Below are positions 1 through 8,324 of a stretch of DNA of 64,000 nucleotides, in pieces; position 1 is the first letter of the stretch, and each line of letters starts with the position of its first letter. The position numbers and the translations under genes are program-made. Origin of the DNA: Sphingomonas sp. BGYR3 (GTDB taxonomy: Bacteria; Pseudomonadota; Alphaproteobacteria; Sphingomonadales; Sphingomonadaceae); the NCBI RefSeq assembly GCF_025153455.1, contig NZ_JANZNT010000001.1, positions 2,056,001-2,120,000 on the forward strand, written 5' to 3'. The notes under the pieces were generated by a model, which ran no database searches, was not told the DNA's origin, and saw only the letters and a program-made list of their open reading frames with translations.

Positions 1-15
1 GAACGGGTCCAGCGC

Positions 16-858
16 GTGCTGATGGAGGAGTTCGCCGAGGCCATCTCAAAGGCAACAATGCCCAGCCGCAGGAACGGCAAGATACTAAAGATCATCCTGT
101 TCGGCTCATATGCACGGAACGATTGGGTCGACGAGCCAGAGAACGGCTACCAATCCGATTTCGATCTCCTCGTCGTGGTCAATCACGACGACCTGACCGA
201 CATCGCACATTACTGGTACGTCGCCGAGGATCGCATTCTGCGCGATGTCGCGATCGCGAGACCCGTCAACATCATCGTCCATTCGCTCGCTGAAGTGAAC
301 CAATCGCTGAAGCGCGGCGAGTATTTCTGGGTCGACATCGCCCGCGACGGTATCATCCTGTATGAGCTGCCCTGCCATCCGCTGGCGACGCCGATGCCGC
401 TCACGCCGGCCGATGCTTACAACATGGCAACTGCGTATCTCGATGAGTGGCTGACCAAGACCCAGGACGCGATTGAAATCGCCGAATTCTGCATTGAGAA
501 GCGCAAACTAAAGGACTCGGCCTTCACGCTGCATCAGGCCACTGAGCGGGCCTATATCTGCTTCCTGCTAGTACGGACGCTCTATTTTCCACGCTCGCAC
601 AACATCAAATTCCTGCGATCGCTCGCCGAGGACAGCGAACCGCGCTTGATCGACGCCTGGCCGCGCGAGCGCCGGCTCGACCGGCGGCGTTTCCAGCTAC
701 TGAAGCGCGCCTATGTCGAGGCGCGCTATTCCACAGCTTACGAGATCACCGTCGAGGAACTGAACGCGATCCTCGGCTCTGTCCGTCAGCTGCGCGACAT
801 CATTGAGCAGGTATCGCGCGAGCGGATTGACCACTTGCGGAGTGCCGCTGGACTGTAG
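16..858 (+). CDS. Nucleotidyltransferase-HEPN fusion protein (MNT-HEPN type)
   Basis: The N-terminal part is a minimal nucleotidyltransferase of the DNA polymerase beta superfamily: a GS motif at residues 30-31 (GSYARNDW) is followed by DFD at 48-50, the usual metal-binding pair. The C-terminal part from about residue 130 is helical and HEPN-like, with an R...H signature (R187 to H195). MNT and HEPN are commonly separate partners of a type VII toxin-antitoxin module, but here they are one chain. The start used is a GTG at base 16; an ATG at 22 is an alternative, and the frame is open to base 1, so the gene may begin outside the window. A role in element maintenance or defence is inferred. Confidence 0.75.
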   Translation: MLMEEFAEAISKATMPSRRNGKILKIILFGSYARNDWVDEPENGYQSDFDLLVVVNHDDLTDIAHYWYVAEDRILRDVAIARPVNIIVHSLAEVNQSLKRGEYFWVDIARDGIILYELPCHPLATPMPLTPADAYNMATAYLDEWLTKTQDAIEIAEFCIEKRKLKDSAFTLHQATERAYICFLLVRTLYFPRSHNIKFLRSLAEDSEPRLIDAWPRERRLDRRRFQLLKRAYVEARYSTAYEITVEELNAILGSVRQLRDIIEQVSRERIDHLRSAAGL

Positions 859-997
859 CCGCCACAGACGGTTTTCGAGCCGAACCTGACCATTCCCGGC
901 CCAACAGGGCTCATCAGCGCCATTCTGTTTTCGAGGGATTGAGCGGACGTTGAGGCCATCCGGATCGACCTGATGTCGACCGGCGGGAGCCCTCGAT

Positions 998-3016
998 GTG
1001 ACGCCCACCAAATTGCTCATCGGACAGATTCTGGTCGTCTTCGCGATCGTCCTCGCAGGGCTGTGGGCCGCGACACAATGGGCGGCAGCAATGCTGGCCT
1101 ACCAGCCCGAGCTTGGCCCCGCCTGGTTTCATTTCGCTGGCCTGCCGGTGTACCGACCCTGGGCGCTGTTCTTCTGGTGGTATCATTTCGATGCTTACGC
1201 ACCGGACGTGTTCGACCGTGCGGGCACGCTGGCAGCGGCAAGCGGTATGTTCGGCTGCGGCGCTGCCATCTTCGGCTCGTTGTGGCGGGCGCGCCAGGCG
1301 CGGCACGTCACGACCTATGGCTCGGCGCGCTGGGCGACGCATAGCGAGATTGAACGCGCCGGGCTGCTTGGCGATGCAGGCGTCATGCTGGGCCGCCTCG
1401 GCGCCCGCTATGTGCGGCATGACGGCCCAGAACATATCCTGGCCTTTGCGCCGACCCGCTCGGGCAAGGGCGTTGGCTTGGTCGTGCCCACCTTGCTCAG
1501 CTGGACCGGCTCAGCGGTCATCCACGACATCAAAGGCGAGAACTGGTCCCTGACAGCTGGCTGGCGTTCGCGTTTTTCGCATTGCCTGCTGTTCAATCCG
1601 ACCGACGCCCGGACTGCTCGCTACAATCCGCTGATCGAGGTCCGTCGCGGTCCCAATGAGGTGCGCGATGTCCAGAATATCGCCGACATCCTGGTCGATC
1701 CCGAAGGGGCGCTTGAGCGGCGTAACCATTGGGAGAAGACCAGCCATTCGCTGCTGGTCGGCGCGATCCTCCATATCCTCTATGCCGAGGAGGAGAAGAC
1801 GCTCGCCCGCGTCGCGACCTTCCTTTCCGATCCTCAGCGGCCCTTCGTCGCGACGCTGCGGCGGATGATGACCACCAATCATCTCGGCACCGAGCACGCG
1901 CCGATGGTTCATCCAGTTGTCGCCTCTGCCGCCCGTGAACTCCTCAACAAGAGCGAGAATGAGCGCTCGGGCGTGCTGTCGACCGCAATGTCGTTCCTGG
2001 GGCTCTACCGCGATCCCACTGTCGCTGAGGTCACTTCTTGCTGCGATTGGCGGATTGCCGACCTTATAGAGGGTAAGCGGCCGGTGTCGCTCTATCTCGT
2101 CATCCCGCCATCGGACATTTCGCGGACCAAGCCGCTCGTTCGGCTGGTGCTCAACCAGATCGGCCGGCGCCTTACGGAACGCCTGGATCATTCCTCCGAT
2201 CATCGGCGGCACAAGCTGCTCGTGATGCTCGACGAGTTTCCGGCACTGGGTCGGCTCGACTTTTTCGAGACTAGCCTCGCCTTCATGGCCGGCTATGGCA
2301 TCCGCGCCTTCCTCATCGCCCAGTCGCTGAACCAGATCGAAAAGGCTTATGGCGAGCACAATTCGATCCTCGATAATTGTCATGTCCGTGTTGCCTTTGC
2401 GACCAATGACGAGCGCACTGCCAAGCGTATCTCCGACGCCCTCGGCACCGCGACCGAACAGCGCGCCATGCGCAACTATGCCGGGCACCGGCTCGCGCCC
2501 TGGCTCGCCCATGTCATGGTCAGCCGTCAGGAAACGGCCCGCCAGCTACTGACGCCGGGTGAGGTGATGCAGCTCTCGCCCGACGAGGAACTGGTCCTCG
2601 TCTCCGGCATGGCGCCGATCCGCGCCAACAAGCTCAGGCATTTTGCCGACCGCAATTTCATCGCTCGACTGGCCCCACCGCCCGTGCTCGCCGAAGGCGG
2701 CTATCGGGACCGTCCTGCCGTGCGCCCCGACGATTGGAGTGGCATTGTCCGCAGCCCGGACGCCCGGCTCGGCCGATTGGAGGGCGCCGAGGCCCTGGCG
2801 GAAGATGGCGGTCTTGACCAGCAGCGCCATCCCGGCCTGCCGGAACTGTCGGTCACGGAAGGCGAACCAGAAGCGGACCCCGCGCTGGCCCTTGCCGAGG
2901 ACGATGACCTGGTCGCTGACCAGCGGGCCATGGACCGGACGCGCGGTCTCAGCGCGGTCGCGCGTGGCTATGCCCTCAATGAGGGCAGCGACCATGATCT
3001 TGTGCCGGGGATCTGA
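998..3016 (+). CDS. traG: Conjugal transfer coupling protein TraG (VirD4 family ATPase)
   Basis: This 672-residue type IV coupling protein delivers the relaxase-DNA complex to the mating pore at the inner membrane. Hydrophobic segments lie at about residues 6-33 and 78-95. A Walker A motif (APTRSGKGVG, 151-160) and a Walker B motif (LLVMLDEFPALG, near 407-418) are intact. The start is a GTG preceded by a GGGAG-like ribosome site. Three bases separate its stop from the ribbon-helix-helix gene, and the trb operon follows, the usual traG-(RHH)-trbB order of chromosomal P-type elements. The C-terminal 100 residues are acidic, low-complexity and probably variable. Confidence 0.95.
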   Translation: MTPTKLLIGQILVVFAIVLAGLWAATQWAAAMLAYQPELGPAWFHFAGLPVYRPWALFFWWYHFDAYAPDVFDRAGTLAAASGMFGCGAAIFGSLWRARQARHVTTYGSARWATHSEIERAGLLGDAGVMLGRLGARYVRHDGPEHILAFAPTRSGKGVGLVVPTLLSWTGSAVIHDIKGENWSLTAGWRSRFSHCLLFNPTDARTARYNPLIEVRRGPNEVRDVQNIADILVDPEGALERRNHWEKTSHSLLVGAILHILYAEEEKTLARVATFLSDPQRPFVATLRRMMTTNHLGTEHAPMVHPVVASAARELLNKSENERSGVLSTAMSFLGLYRDPTVAEVTSCCDWRIADLIEGKRPVSLYLVIPPSDISRTKPLVRLVLNQIGRRLTERLDHSSDHRRHKLLVMLDEFPALGRLDFFETSLAFMAGYGIRAFLIAQSLNQIEKAYGEHNSILDNCHVRVAFATNDERTAKRISDALGTATEQRAMRNYAGHRLAPWLAHVMVSRQETARQLLTPGEVMQLSPDEELVLVSGMAPIRANKLRHFADRNFIARLAPPPVLAEGGYRDRPAVRPDDWSGIVRSPDARLGRLEGAEALAEDGGLDQQRHPGLPELSVTEGEPEADPALALAEDDDLVADQRAMDRTRGLSAVARGYALNEGSDHDLVPGI

Positions 3017-3019
3017 GCC

Positions 3020-3424
3020 ATGAAGGTCCGCCAGAACCTCTATATCGATCGTGAGCTGAGCGATGCCCTTGAAGCGCTTGCAGCGGGTACGGCCGGTAAC
3101 AAGTCGCGGCTGGTCAATGATGCGCTTGCCGACTGGCTGTCGCGTCGCGGGACCAAGCAGGTCGATGATCTGCTCAAACTGAGGCTCGACCGGATCAGCC
3201 GCGAGATCGGCAATGCGCGCCGCGACATCGACGTCCTGCTCGAGAGCCTGTCGCTGTTCGTCCGCTATCAGCTGATGGTGACCGCCCCGCTGCCGGATGC
3301 CGACGCCGCCGCCATCGCGGTCGGCCGCGACCGGTTCGAGAAGTTCGTTGCCCAGGTCGGTCGCCAGCTTGCCGCCGGCAAGCGCAGCATCGGCCATGCT
3401 CCCGATTTGGAGGACCCGGCATGA
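3020..3424 (+). CDS. Ribbon-helix-helix (CopG-like) conjugation-associated protein
   Basis: The first 45 residues fit a ribbon-helix-helix DNA-binding fold: a strand (VRQNLYID), a helix (ELSDALEALAAG) and a second helix containing KSRLVNDALADWL. The remaining 90 residues are helical and may form a coiled coil, with a hydrophobic stretch near residues 70-85. The gene sits between traG and trbB and overlaps trbB by four bases (ATGA), so it is translated with them. Proteins at this position are usually annotated as CopG-family regulators, and a relaxosome-accessory role like that of TraJ is possible. DNA binding is inferred from the fold pattern; its target is unknown. Confidence 0.8.
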   Translation: MKVRQNLYIDRELSDALEALAAGTAGNKSRLVNDALADWLSRRGTKQVDDLLKLRLDRISREIGNARRDIDVLLESLSLFVRYQLMVTAPLPDADAAAIAVGRDRFEKFVAQVGRQLAAGKRSIGHAPDLEDPA

Positions 3425-4407
3425 GCGGTGCGTCCGATACCGTGTCCGAAGGCCGCCGCCGGGCGATGCTGCGTACCGCCATGGGCCCGATCATCGCGGC
3501 GGCCCTTGCCGACCCGCTGGTGCTTGAGGTGATGGTCAATCCCGATGGCGCGCTTCGCCTCGACCGGTTGGGCGAGGGTCGCACCGATACGCTCATTCGG
3601 TTCGATCCTGCCCAGGTCGAACGGATCATCCGCCTTGTTGCCTCGCATGCCCGGACCGAGGTGCATGGCGACCGGCCGATCGTGTCGGCTGAACTGCCGC
3701 CGCATGGCGAAGGGGCAGGGGAACGGTTCGAGGGCTTGTTGCCGCCAGTCTCGCTCGGTCCCTGCTTCTCGATCCGCAAGCCCGCTACACGGCTCTATAC
3801 CCTGATGGACTATGTCGCTGATGGCATTCTGTCAGCGGAAAAGGCGCGCCTCTTATCGCTCGCGGTCGTTGAGCGCCGGAACATCCTGATTGCGGGCGGG
3901 ACCAGCTCGGGCAAGACGACGCTCGCCAATGCGCTGCTCGCCGAGATGGCGGATCTCGACGAGCGCGTGCTGCTCATCGAGGATACGCGCGAACTCCAAT
4001 CGCCCGCTGCCGACACCGTAGCGCTCCGCACTCGGCCCGGCAGCATTTCCATGGCGGACCTTGTCCGCTCGACGCTTCGCCTGCGGCCCGATCGGATCAT
4101 TGTCGGCGAAGTGCGCGGCCGCGAGGCGCTCGACATGCTCAAGGCCTGGAATACCGGCCATCCGGGCGGGATCGCGACGGTGCATGCCAATGGCGCTGCG
4201 GCTGCGCTCACGCGCATCGAACAGCTGGTCCAGGAAGCCGTGGTCAGCGTGCCGCGCCGGCTCATTGCCGAGGCGATCGACATGGTCGTCTTTATCGCAG
4301 GACGCGGCACCGGCCGACGGATCGAGACGATCGCCGAGGTCACCGGCCTCGATGCGCAGGGCGACTACCGCCTCCACGACCTTACCCCCTCCCTGACCCC
4401 CCGATGA
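3421..4407 (+). CDS. trbB: P-type conjugative transfer ATPase TrbB
   Basis: TrbB is the VirB11-type secretion ATPase, a cytoplasmic hexamer that drives pilus assembly and substrate transfer. The protein has 328 residues, normal for the family. Walker A is GGTSSGKT at 159-166, followed by the Asp box with IEDTREL near 186-192, an RLRPDRIIVGEVRG segment that fits Walker B, and a His box around GHPGGIATVHAN. All motifs are intact. It overlaps the upstream ribbon-helix-helix gene by four bases and is followed after 13 bases by trbC. Confidence 0.96.
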   Translation: MSGASDTVSEGRRRAMLRTAMGPIIAAALADPLVLEVMVNPDGALRLDRLGEGRTDTLIRFDPAQVERIIRLVASHARTEVHGDRPIVSAELPPHGEGAGERFEGLLPPVSLGPCFSIRKPATRLYTLMDYVADGILSAEKARLLSLAVVERRNILIAGGTSSGKTTLANALLAEMADLDERVLLIEDTRELQSPAADTVALRTRPGSISMADLVRSTLRLRPDRIIVGEVRGREALDMLKAWNTGHPGGIATVHANGAAAALTRIEQLVQEAVVSVPRRLIAEAIDMVVFIAGRGTGRRIETIAEVTGLDAQGDYRLHDLTPSLTPR

Positions 4408-4420
4408 TGGAGATTGACTG

Positions 4421-4753
4421 ATGTCCGATACGCTTTCCGCTCGCCGCTTGCCCCGGGCCATGCCCCTCATCGCGCTTGGCATGGCCTTCCTCGCCGCCGA
4501 TGCATGGGCGAGCGGCTCCGGCATGCCCTGGGAGGAACCGCTCCAGCAGGTGCTGGAATCCGTCCAGGGGCCCGTCGCCAAGATTGTCGCGGTGATCATT
4601 ATCATCGTCACCGGCCTGACCCTTGCCTTTGGCGAGACGGCCGGCGGGTTCCGGCGCCTCATCCAGATCGTTTTCGGGCTGTCGATCGCCTTTGCCGCCT
4701 CGTCCTTTTTCCTGTCCTTTTTCAGCTTTGGCGGCGGGGCGCTGGTCGCATGA
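4421..4753 (+). CDS. trbC: Conjugal transfer pilin TrbC (VirB2 family)
   Basis: This 110-residue protein has the layout of a VirB2/TrbC pilin precursor: an N-terminal signal segment ending near residue 30 (AADAWASG), a short mature N-terminus, then two hydrophobic helices at about 52-70 and 82-100. The pilin is processed and polymerised into the conjugative pilus; P-type TrbC is cyclised by a TraF peptidase, which is not in this window. The start ATG at 4421 lies just after an AGATTG-like weak ribosome site. It overlaps trbD by four bases. Confidence 0.92.
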   Translation: MSDTLSARRLPRAMPLIALGMAFLAADAWASGSGMPWEEPLQQVLESVQGPVAKIVAVIIIIVTGLTLAFGETAGGFRRLIQIVFGLSIAFAASSFFLSFFSFGGGALVA

Positions 4754-5019
4754 GCACCCTTAGCCCGATCGAAGGCTTTGAGGTGCCGATCCATTCCAGC
4801 CTTGGCCAGCCAATCCTTTTGGGCGGCGCGCCGCGCGGGCTGGCGATCGTCAACGGCACCATTGCTGCGGCGCTTGGGCTCGGGCTCCAGCAATGGCTGG
4901 CTGGCCTTGCGATCTGGGCAATTGGCCACAGCCTTGCCGTCTTCGCCGCCCGGCGCGATCCCGACTTCGCGCCGGTGCTGCTCCGCCACCTGCGCCAAAA
5001 AGGCGAGCTTTCATGCTAG
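4750..5019 (+). CDS. trbD: Conjugal transfer protein TrbD (VirB3 family)
   Basis: TrbD is the small inner-membrane VirB3-like component that works with the TrbE ATPase. The 89-residue product begins MSTLSPIEGFEVPIHSSL and has one hydrophobic hairpin region (about 30-62). The start is the ATG at 4750 inside the trbC stop (ATGA), giving a standard VirB3-sized protein. An upstream start in the same frame at 4414 would run antisense-like through trbC and is rejected. Its 3' end overlaps trbE by seven bases. Confidence 0.92.
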   Translation: MSTLSPIEGFEVPIHSSLGQPILLGGAPRGLAIVNGTIAAALGLGLQQWLAGLAIWAIGHSLAVFAARRDPDFAPVLLRHLRQKGELSC

Positions 5020-7454
5020 CGCTCCATGAGTATCGCCGGCGCGCCGACCGGCTCGCCGACCATCTGCCCTGGGCGGCGCTCATTGCCCCGGGCGTGGTCC
5101 TTAACAAAGACGGCAGCTTCCAGCGCACGCTTGGCTTTCGGGGTCCCGACCTTGAAAGCGCGACCGAGGCCGAACTGGTCGCGGCATCGGCGCGCGCCAA
5201 TAATGTGCTGAAGCGCTTTGGCTCGGGCTGGGCACTGTTCTTCGAGGCCGAGCGCCGCGAGGCGCTCGGCTATCCGAAAAGCCGCTTTCCCGATCCCGTC
5301 TCCTCGCTGGTCGACGAAGAACGCCGTGCCGACTTCGAGGCCCAGGGCCAGCATTTCGAGAGCCGCTATTATCTGACCCTGCTTTGGCTACCGCCCGCCG
5401 ACAGCAGCGATGCCGCTGGCCGCTTCATGGTCGATCGGCCCGGCCATGATGGGGTGCGGGACTGGCGCGGCGACTTTGCCCGCTTCATCGCTGAAACCGA
5501 CCGCGTCCTCGACCTGCTGTCGGGCTTCATGCCCGAAGTGCGCGCACTCGGCGATGCCGAGACGCTCACCTATCTCCACGGCACGGTGTCCGGCCGGCGG
5601 CATGCTGTCGCCGTCCCCGATACGCCCATCTATCTCGACGCCTTGCTTGCTGACACGCCGCTTGCCGGCGGCCTCGAGCCCCGGCTTGGTGAGCAGCATC
5701 TGCGCACCGTCACTTTGCTCGGCTTTCCGAGCCTAAGCCGGCCCGGCATTCTCGATGCGCTGAATGCGGCAGATTTCGGCTATCGCTGGACGACCCGCTT
5801 CATCGCGCTCGACAAGACCGATGCGACCCAGGCGCTCACCCGCATCCGCCGGCAATGGTTCAACAAGCGCAAATCCGTGACCGCGCTGCTGCGCGAGGTG
5901 CTCTATAACCAGCCCGCCCAGCTGCTCGACAGCGATGCCGACAACAAGGTCGTCGATGCCGACCTGGCGCTGCAGGAACTGGGCGGCGACCATGTCGCCT
6001 TTGGCTATCTGACGGCAACGATCACGGTGGCGGATGCCGACCCGGTCCGCGCCGATGAGAAGCGCCGCGCGGTCGAGCGGATCGTCAATGGGCTTGGCTT
6101 CACCTGCGTCCGCGAAACCATGAATGCGGTCGAAGCCTGGCTCTCGTCGCTTCCGGGCCATGCCTATGCCAATGTCCGCCAGCCGCTCATTCACACGCTC
6201 AACCTCGCCCATCTGATGCCGCTCTCGGGCATCTGGGCAGGCCCCGACACCAACCGGCATCTGGGTGGACCGCCGCTCCTTCATGCCCAATGCACAGGCA
6301 CGACGCCGTTCCGCCTGTCGACCCATGTCGGCGATGTCGGCCATATGCTGATTGTCGGTCCGACAGGGGTAGGCAAGTCGGTGCTGCTCGGGCTGATCGC
6401 GCTCCAGTTTCGGCGTTATGCCGGTGCGCAGCTCATCCTGTTCGACATGGGGTTCTCTGCCCGGGTGCCCGTGCTGGCAATGGGCGGATCGCATCATGTG
6501 CTGGGTGGTCAGGGTGACGAGACCGGTCTCGCTTTCCAGCCGCTTCGGCGCATCGATGATCCGGCCGAACGCGCCTGGGCCGCCGAATGGCTGGCAGGCC
6601 TGCTTGCCCATGAGCAGGTCGTCATCACCCCCGAGGTCAAGGATGCGCTCTGGTCAGCGCTTGGCAGTCTTGCAACCGCGCCCATTGAAGAGCGGACGCT
6701 TACCGGCCTTGCCATGCTGCTTCAGTCAGCGCCGCTCCGGGTCGCGCTGACGCCTTACACCATGGAGGGTCCTTATGGCCGGCTGCTTGACGCAGCCGAC
6801 GAGACGCTCGCCTTTGCCGATATCCTCTGCTTCGAAACCGAGGCGCTGATGCAGCAGCCGGGCGTGGTTGCACCTGTGCTCCACTATCTCTTCCACCGCC
6901 TCGAAGCGCGGTTTGACGGGCGCCCGACGCTGCTCATCATCGACGAGGCCTGGAGCCTGCTTGATGATCCGATCTTCGCCTCGCGCATCCGCGAATGGCT
7001 GAAGACGCTCCGCAAGAAGAATGTCGCGGTCATTTTCGCCACCCAGTCGCTTGCCGACATTACGGAAAGCAGCATTGCACCAGCGATCATCGAGAGCTGC
7101 CCGCAGCGGATCCTCCTGCCCAACGACCGGGCCATCGAGCCGCAGGGCCGGCAGGCTTATGCCCGGTTCGGCCTTAATGATCGCCAGATCGACCTGATCA
7201 GCCGGGCAACGCCCAAACGCCATTATTATCTCCAATCGGCGCGCGGCAATCGCTTGTTCGAGCTGGGCCTTGGTCCCGTCGCGCTCGCTTTGTGCAGCGC
7301 GTCTGGTCCTGAATGGACAAGGCGGATCGATGCCCTGCTCGCCGAGCACGGCGCTACCAGCTTTGCTGGCCACTTCCTGCGCGCCGCAGGCCTCGACTGG
7401 GCCGCCGAGCTGCTCGGCCAATTTCCTGTCCCCCACGCCCCAGAGGAGAACTGA
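5013..7454 (+). CDS. trbE: Conjugal transfer ATPase TrbE (VirB4 family)
   Basis: TrbE is the large VirB4-type ATPase of the type IV secretion channel, energising pilus assembly at the inner membrane. With the ATG at 5013 the protein has 813 residues, the family norm; this start overlaps the end of trbD as expected. Walker A (VGPTGVGKSVLLG) is near residues 448-460 and Walker B (LLIIDEAWSLL) near 639-650, with the conserved FATQSLADI motif behind it. The longer frame from 4893 would overlap all of the trbD C-terminus in another frame and is not used. Confidence 0.96.
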   Translation: MLALHEYRRRADRLADHLPWAALIAPGVVLNKDGSFQRTLGFRGPDLESATEAELVAASARANNVLKRFGSGWALFFEAERREALGYPKSRFPDPVSSLVDEERRADFEAQGQHFESRYYLTLLWLPPADSSDAAGRFMVDRPGHDGVRDWRGDFARFIAETDRVLDLLSGFMPEVRALGDAETLTYLHGTVSGRRHAVAVPDTPIYLDALLADTPLAGGLEPRLGEQHLRTVTLLGFPSLSRPGILDALNAADFGYRWTTRFIALDKTDATQALTRIRRQWFNKRKSVTALLREVLYNQPAQLLDSDADNKVVDADLALQELGGDHVAFGYLTATITVADADPVRADEKRRAVERIVNGLGFTCVRETMNAVEAWLSSLPGHAYANVRQPLIHTLNLAHLMPLSGIWAGPDTNRHLGGPPLLHAQCTGTTPFRLSTHVGDVGHMLIVGPTGVGKSVLLGLIALQFRRYAGAQLILFDMGFSARVPVLAMGGSHHVLGGQGDETGLAFQPLRRIDDPAERAWAAEWLAGLLAHEQVVITPEVKDALWSALGSLATAPIEERTLTGLAMLLQSAPLRVALTPYTMEGPYGRLLDAADETLAFADILCFETEALMQQPGVVAPVLHYLFHRLEARFDGRPTLLIIDEAWSLLDDPIFASRIREWLKTLRKKNVAVIFATQSLADITESSIAPAIIESCPQRILLPNDRAIEPQGRQAYARFGLNDRQIDLISRATPKRHYYLQSARGNRLFELGLGPVALALCSASGPEWTRRIDALLAEHGATSFAGHFLRAAGLDWAAELLGQFPVPHAPEEN

Positions 7455-7456
7455 CC

Positions 7457-8206
7457 ATGCACCGACTGATCCCCATATCGCCGCGTCCGCACGCCATTGC
7501 TGCCGCGCTTGCTGCTGCCTCCCTCCTGTCGCTGGGCATGGCGCTGACATCGCCTGCCTCGGCGCAGATCGCTGTCTTTGATCCCAGTAATTACAGCCAG
7601 AATCTGCTGACCGCCGCCCGGACGCTCCAGCAGATCAACAACCAGGTTCGTTCGCTTCAGAACGAAGCCAATATGCTTCTCGCCCAGGCGAAGAACCTGA
7701 AGACGATCGATTTTCCCGAAATGCAGGCGATCACGGAGCGTCTCCAGGCTATCGACCGGCTGATGGGTCAGGCCCAGGGCCTCGATTTCCGTATGTCAGG
7801 TCTCGACGCGCAGCTTCGCCGCCTGTTCCCTGAGGCATTGAGCGAGGCGCTGTCCCGCGATGACCGGATACGCGCCGCGCGTCAGCGGCTCGATGCCGCC
7901 ATGTCGGCTTATCGCCAGACCATGACCGTCCAAGCGCAGGTGGCTGAGAATGTCACAGCCGATGCGACCCTGCTCACCGGGATCCTGGCGCGAAGCCAGG
8001 GAGCCGAAGGCGCGCTGCAGGCAGCCCAGGCAAGCAACCAGCTGCTCGCGCTCAGCGCCAAGCAGCAGTTCCAGATCCAGCAGCTGATGGCCGCCCAATA
8101 TCGCGCCGATGCCACCGAGGCCGCCCGACGCGCTCAGGCTGAGGCTGAAGGGCGAGCGGCCACCAGGAAGTTTCTCGGGTCGGGCTCCGCCTACACGCCC
8201 CAATAG
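7457..8206 (+). CDS. trbJ: Conjugal transfer protein TrbJ (VirB5 family)
   Basis: This is the periplasmic VirB5-like minor pilus or adhesin-type component. The 249-residue product starts with a cleavable signal peptide (hydrophobic core at about 14-30, cleavage likely after ASA near residue 36). A long Gln- and Ala-rich helical region follows, typical of TrbJ. The ATG at 7457 comes two bases after the trbE stop, behind a GAGGAGAA ribosome site. The gene is followed by an unusual 118-base gap containing a strong hairpin, where some P-type operons carry trbK. Confidence 0.93.
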   Translation: MHRLIPISPRPHAIAAALAAASLLSLGMALTSPASAQIAVFDPSNYSQNLLTAARTLQQINNQVRSLQNEANMLLAQAKNLKTIDFPEMQAITERLQAIDRLMGQAQGLDFRMSGLDAQLRRLFPEALSEALSRDDRIRAARQRLDAAMSAYRQTMTVQAQVAENVTADATLLTGILARSQGAEGALQAAQASNQLLALSAKQQFQIQQLMAAQYRADATEAARRAQAEAEGRAATRKFLGSGSAYTPQ

Positions 8207-8252
8207 GCGGCGGCCACCCGAGGGCGGCGGCGGATTGCCCTTCGCCGTCGCA

Positions 8253-8294
8253 GCCGCGGGGCGTGGTCATGCTCCCCCCGCCACGCCCCGCGGC
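8253..8294 (+). promoter_or_regulatory. Perfect 14-bp hairpin between trbJ and trbL
   Basis: Bases 8253-8266 (GCCGCGGGGCGTGG) are the exact reverse complement of 8281-8294, with a 14-base loop. There is no T-run after it, so it is not a standard intrinsic terminator. In an operon where nearly all other joints overlap, it could set mRNA processing or stability, or reduce expression of trbL onward. The structure is seen directly; the function is inferred. Confidence 0.7.
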
Positions 8295-8324
8295 ACCCTT
8301 TCATGATCGAGAAGGACATGGATC

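Noticed and set aside
8207..8324. A trbK gene between trbJ and trbL
   Set aside because: No frame in the gap has a lipobox or signal peptide; the space is taken up by a hairpin.
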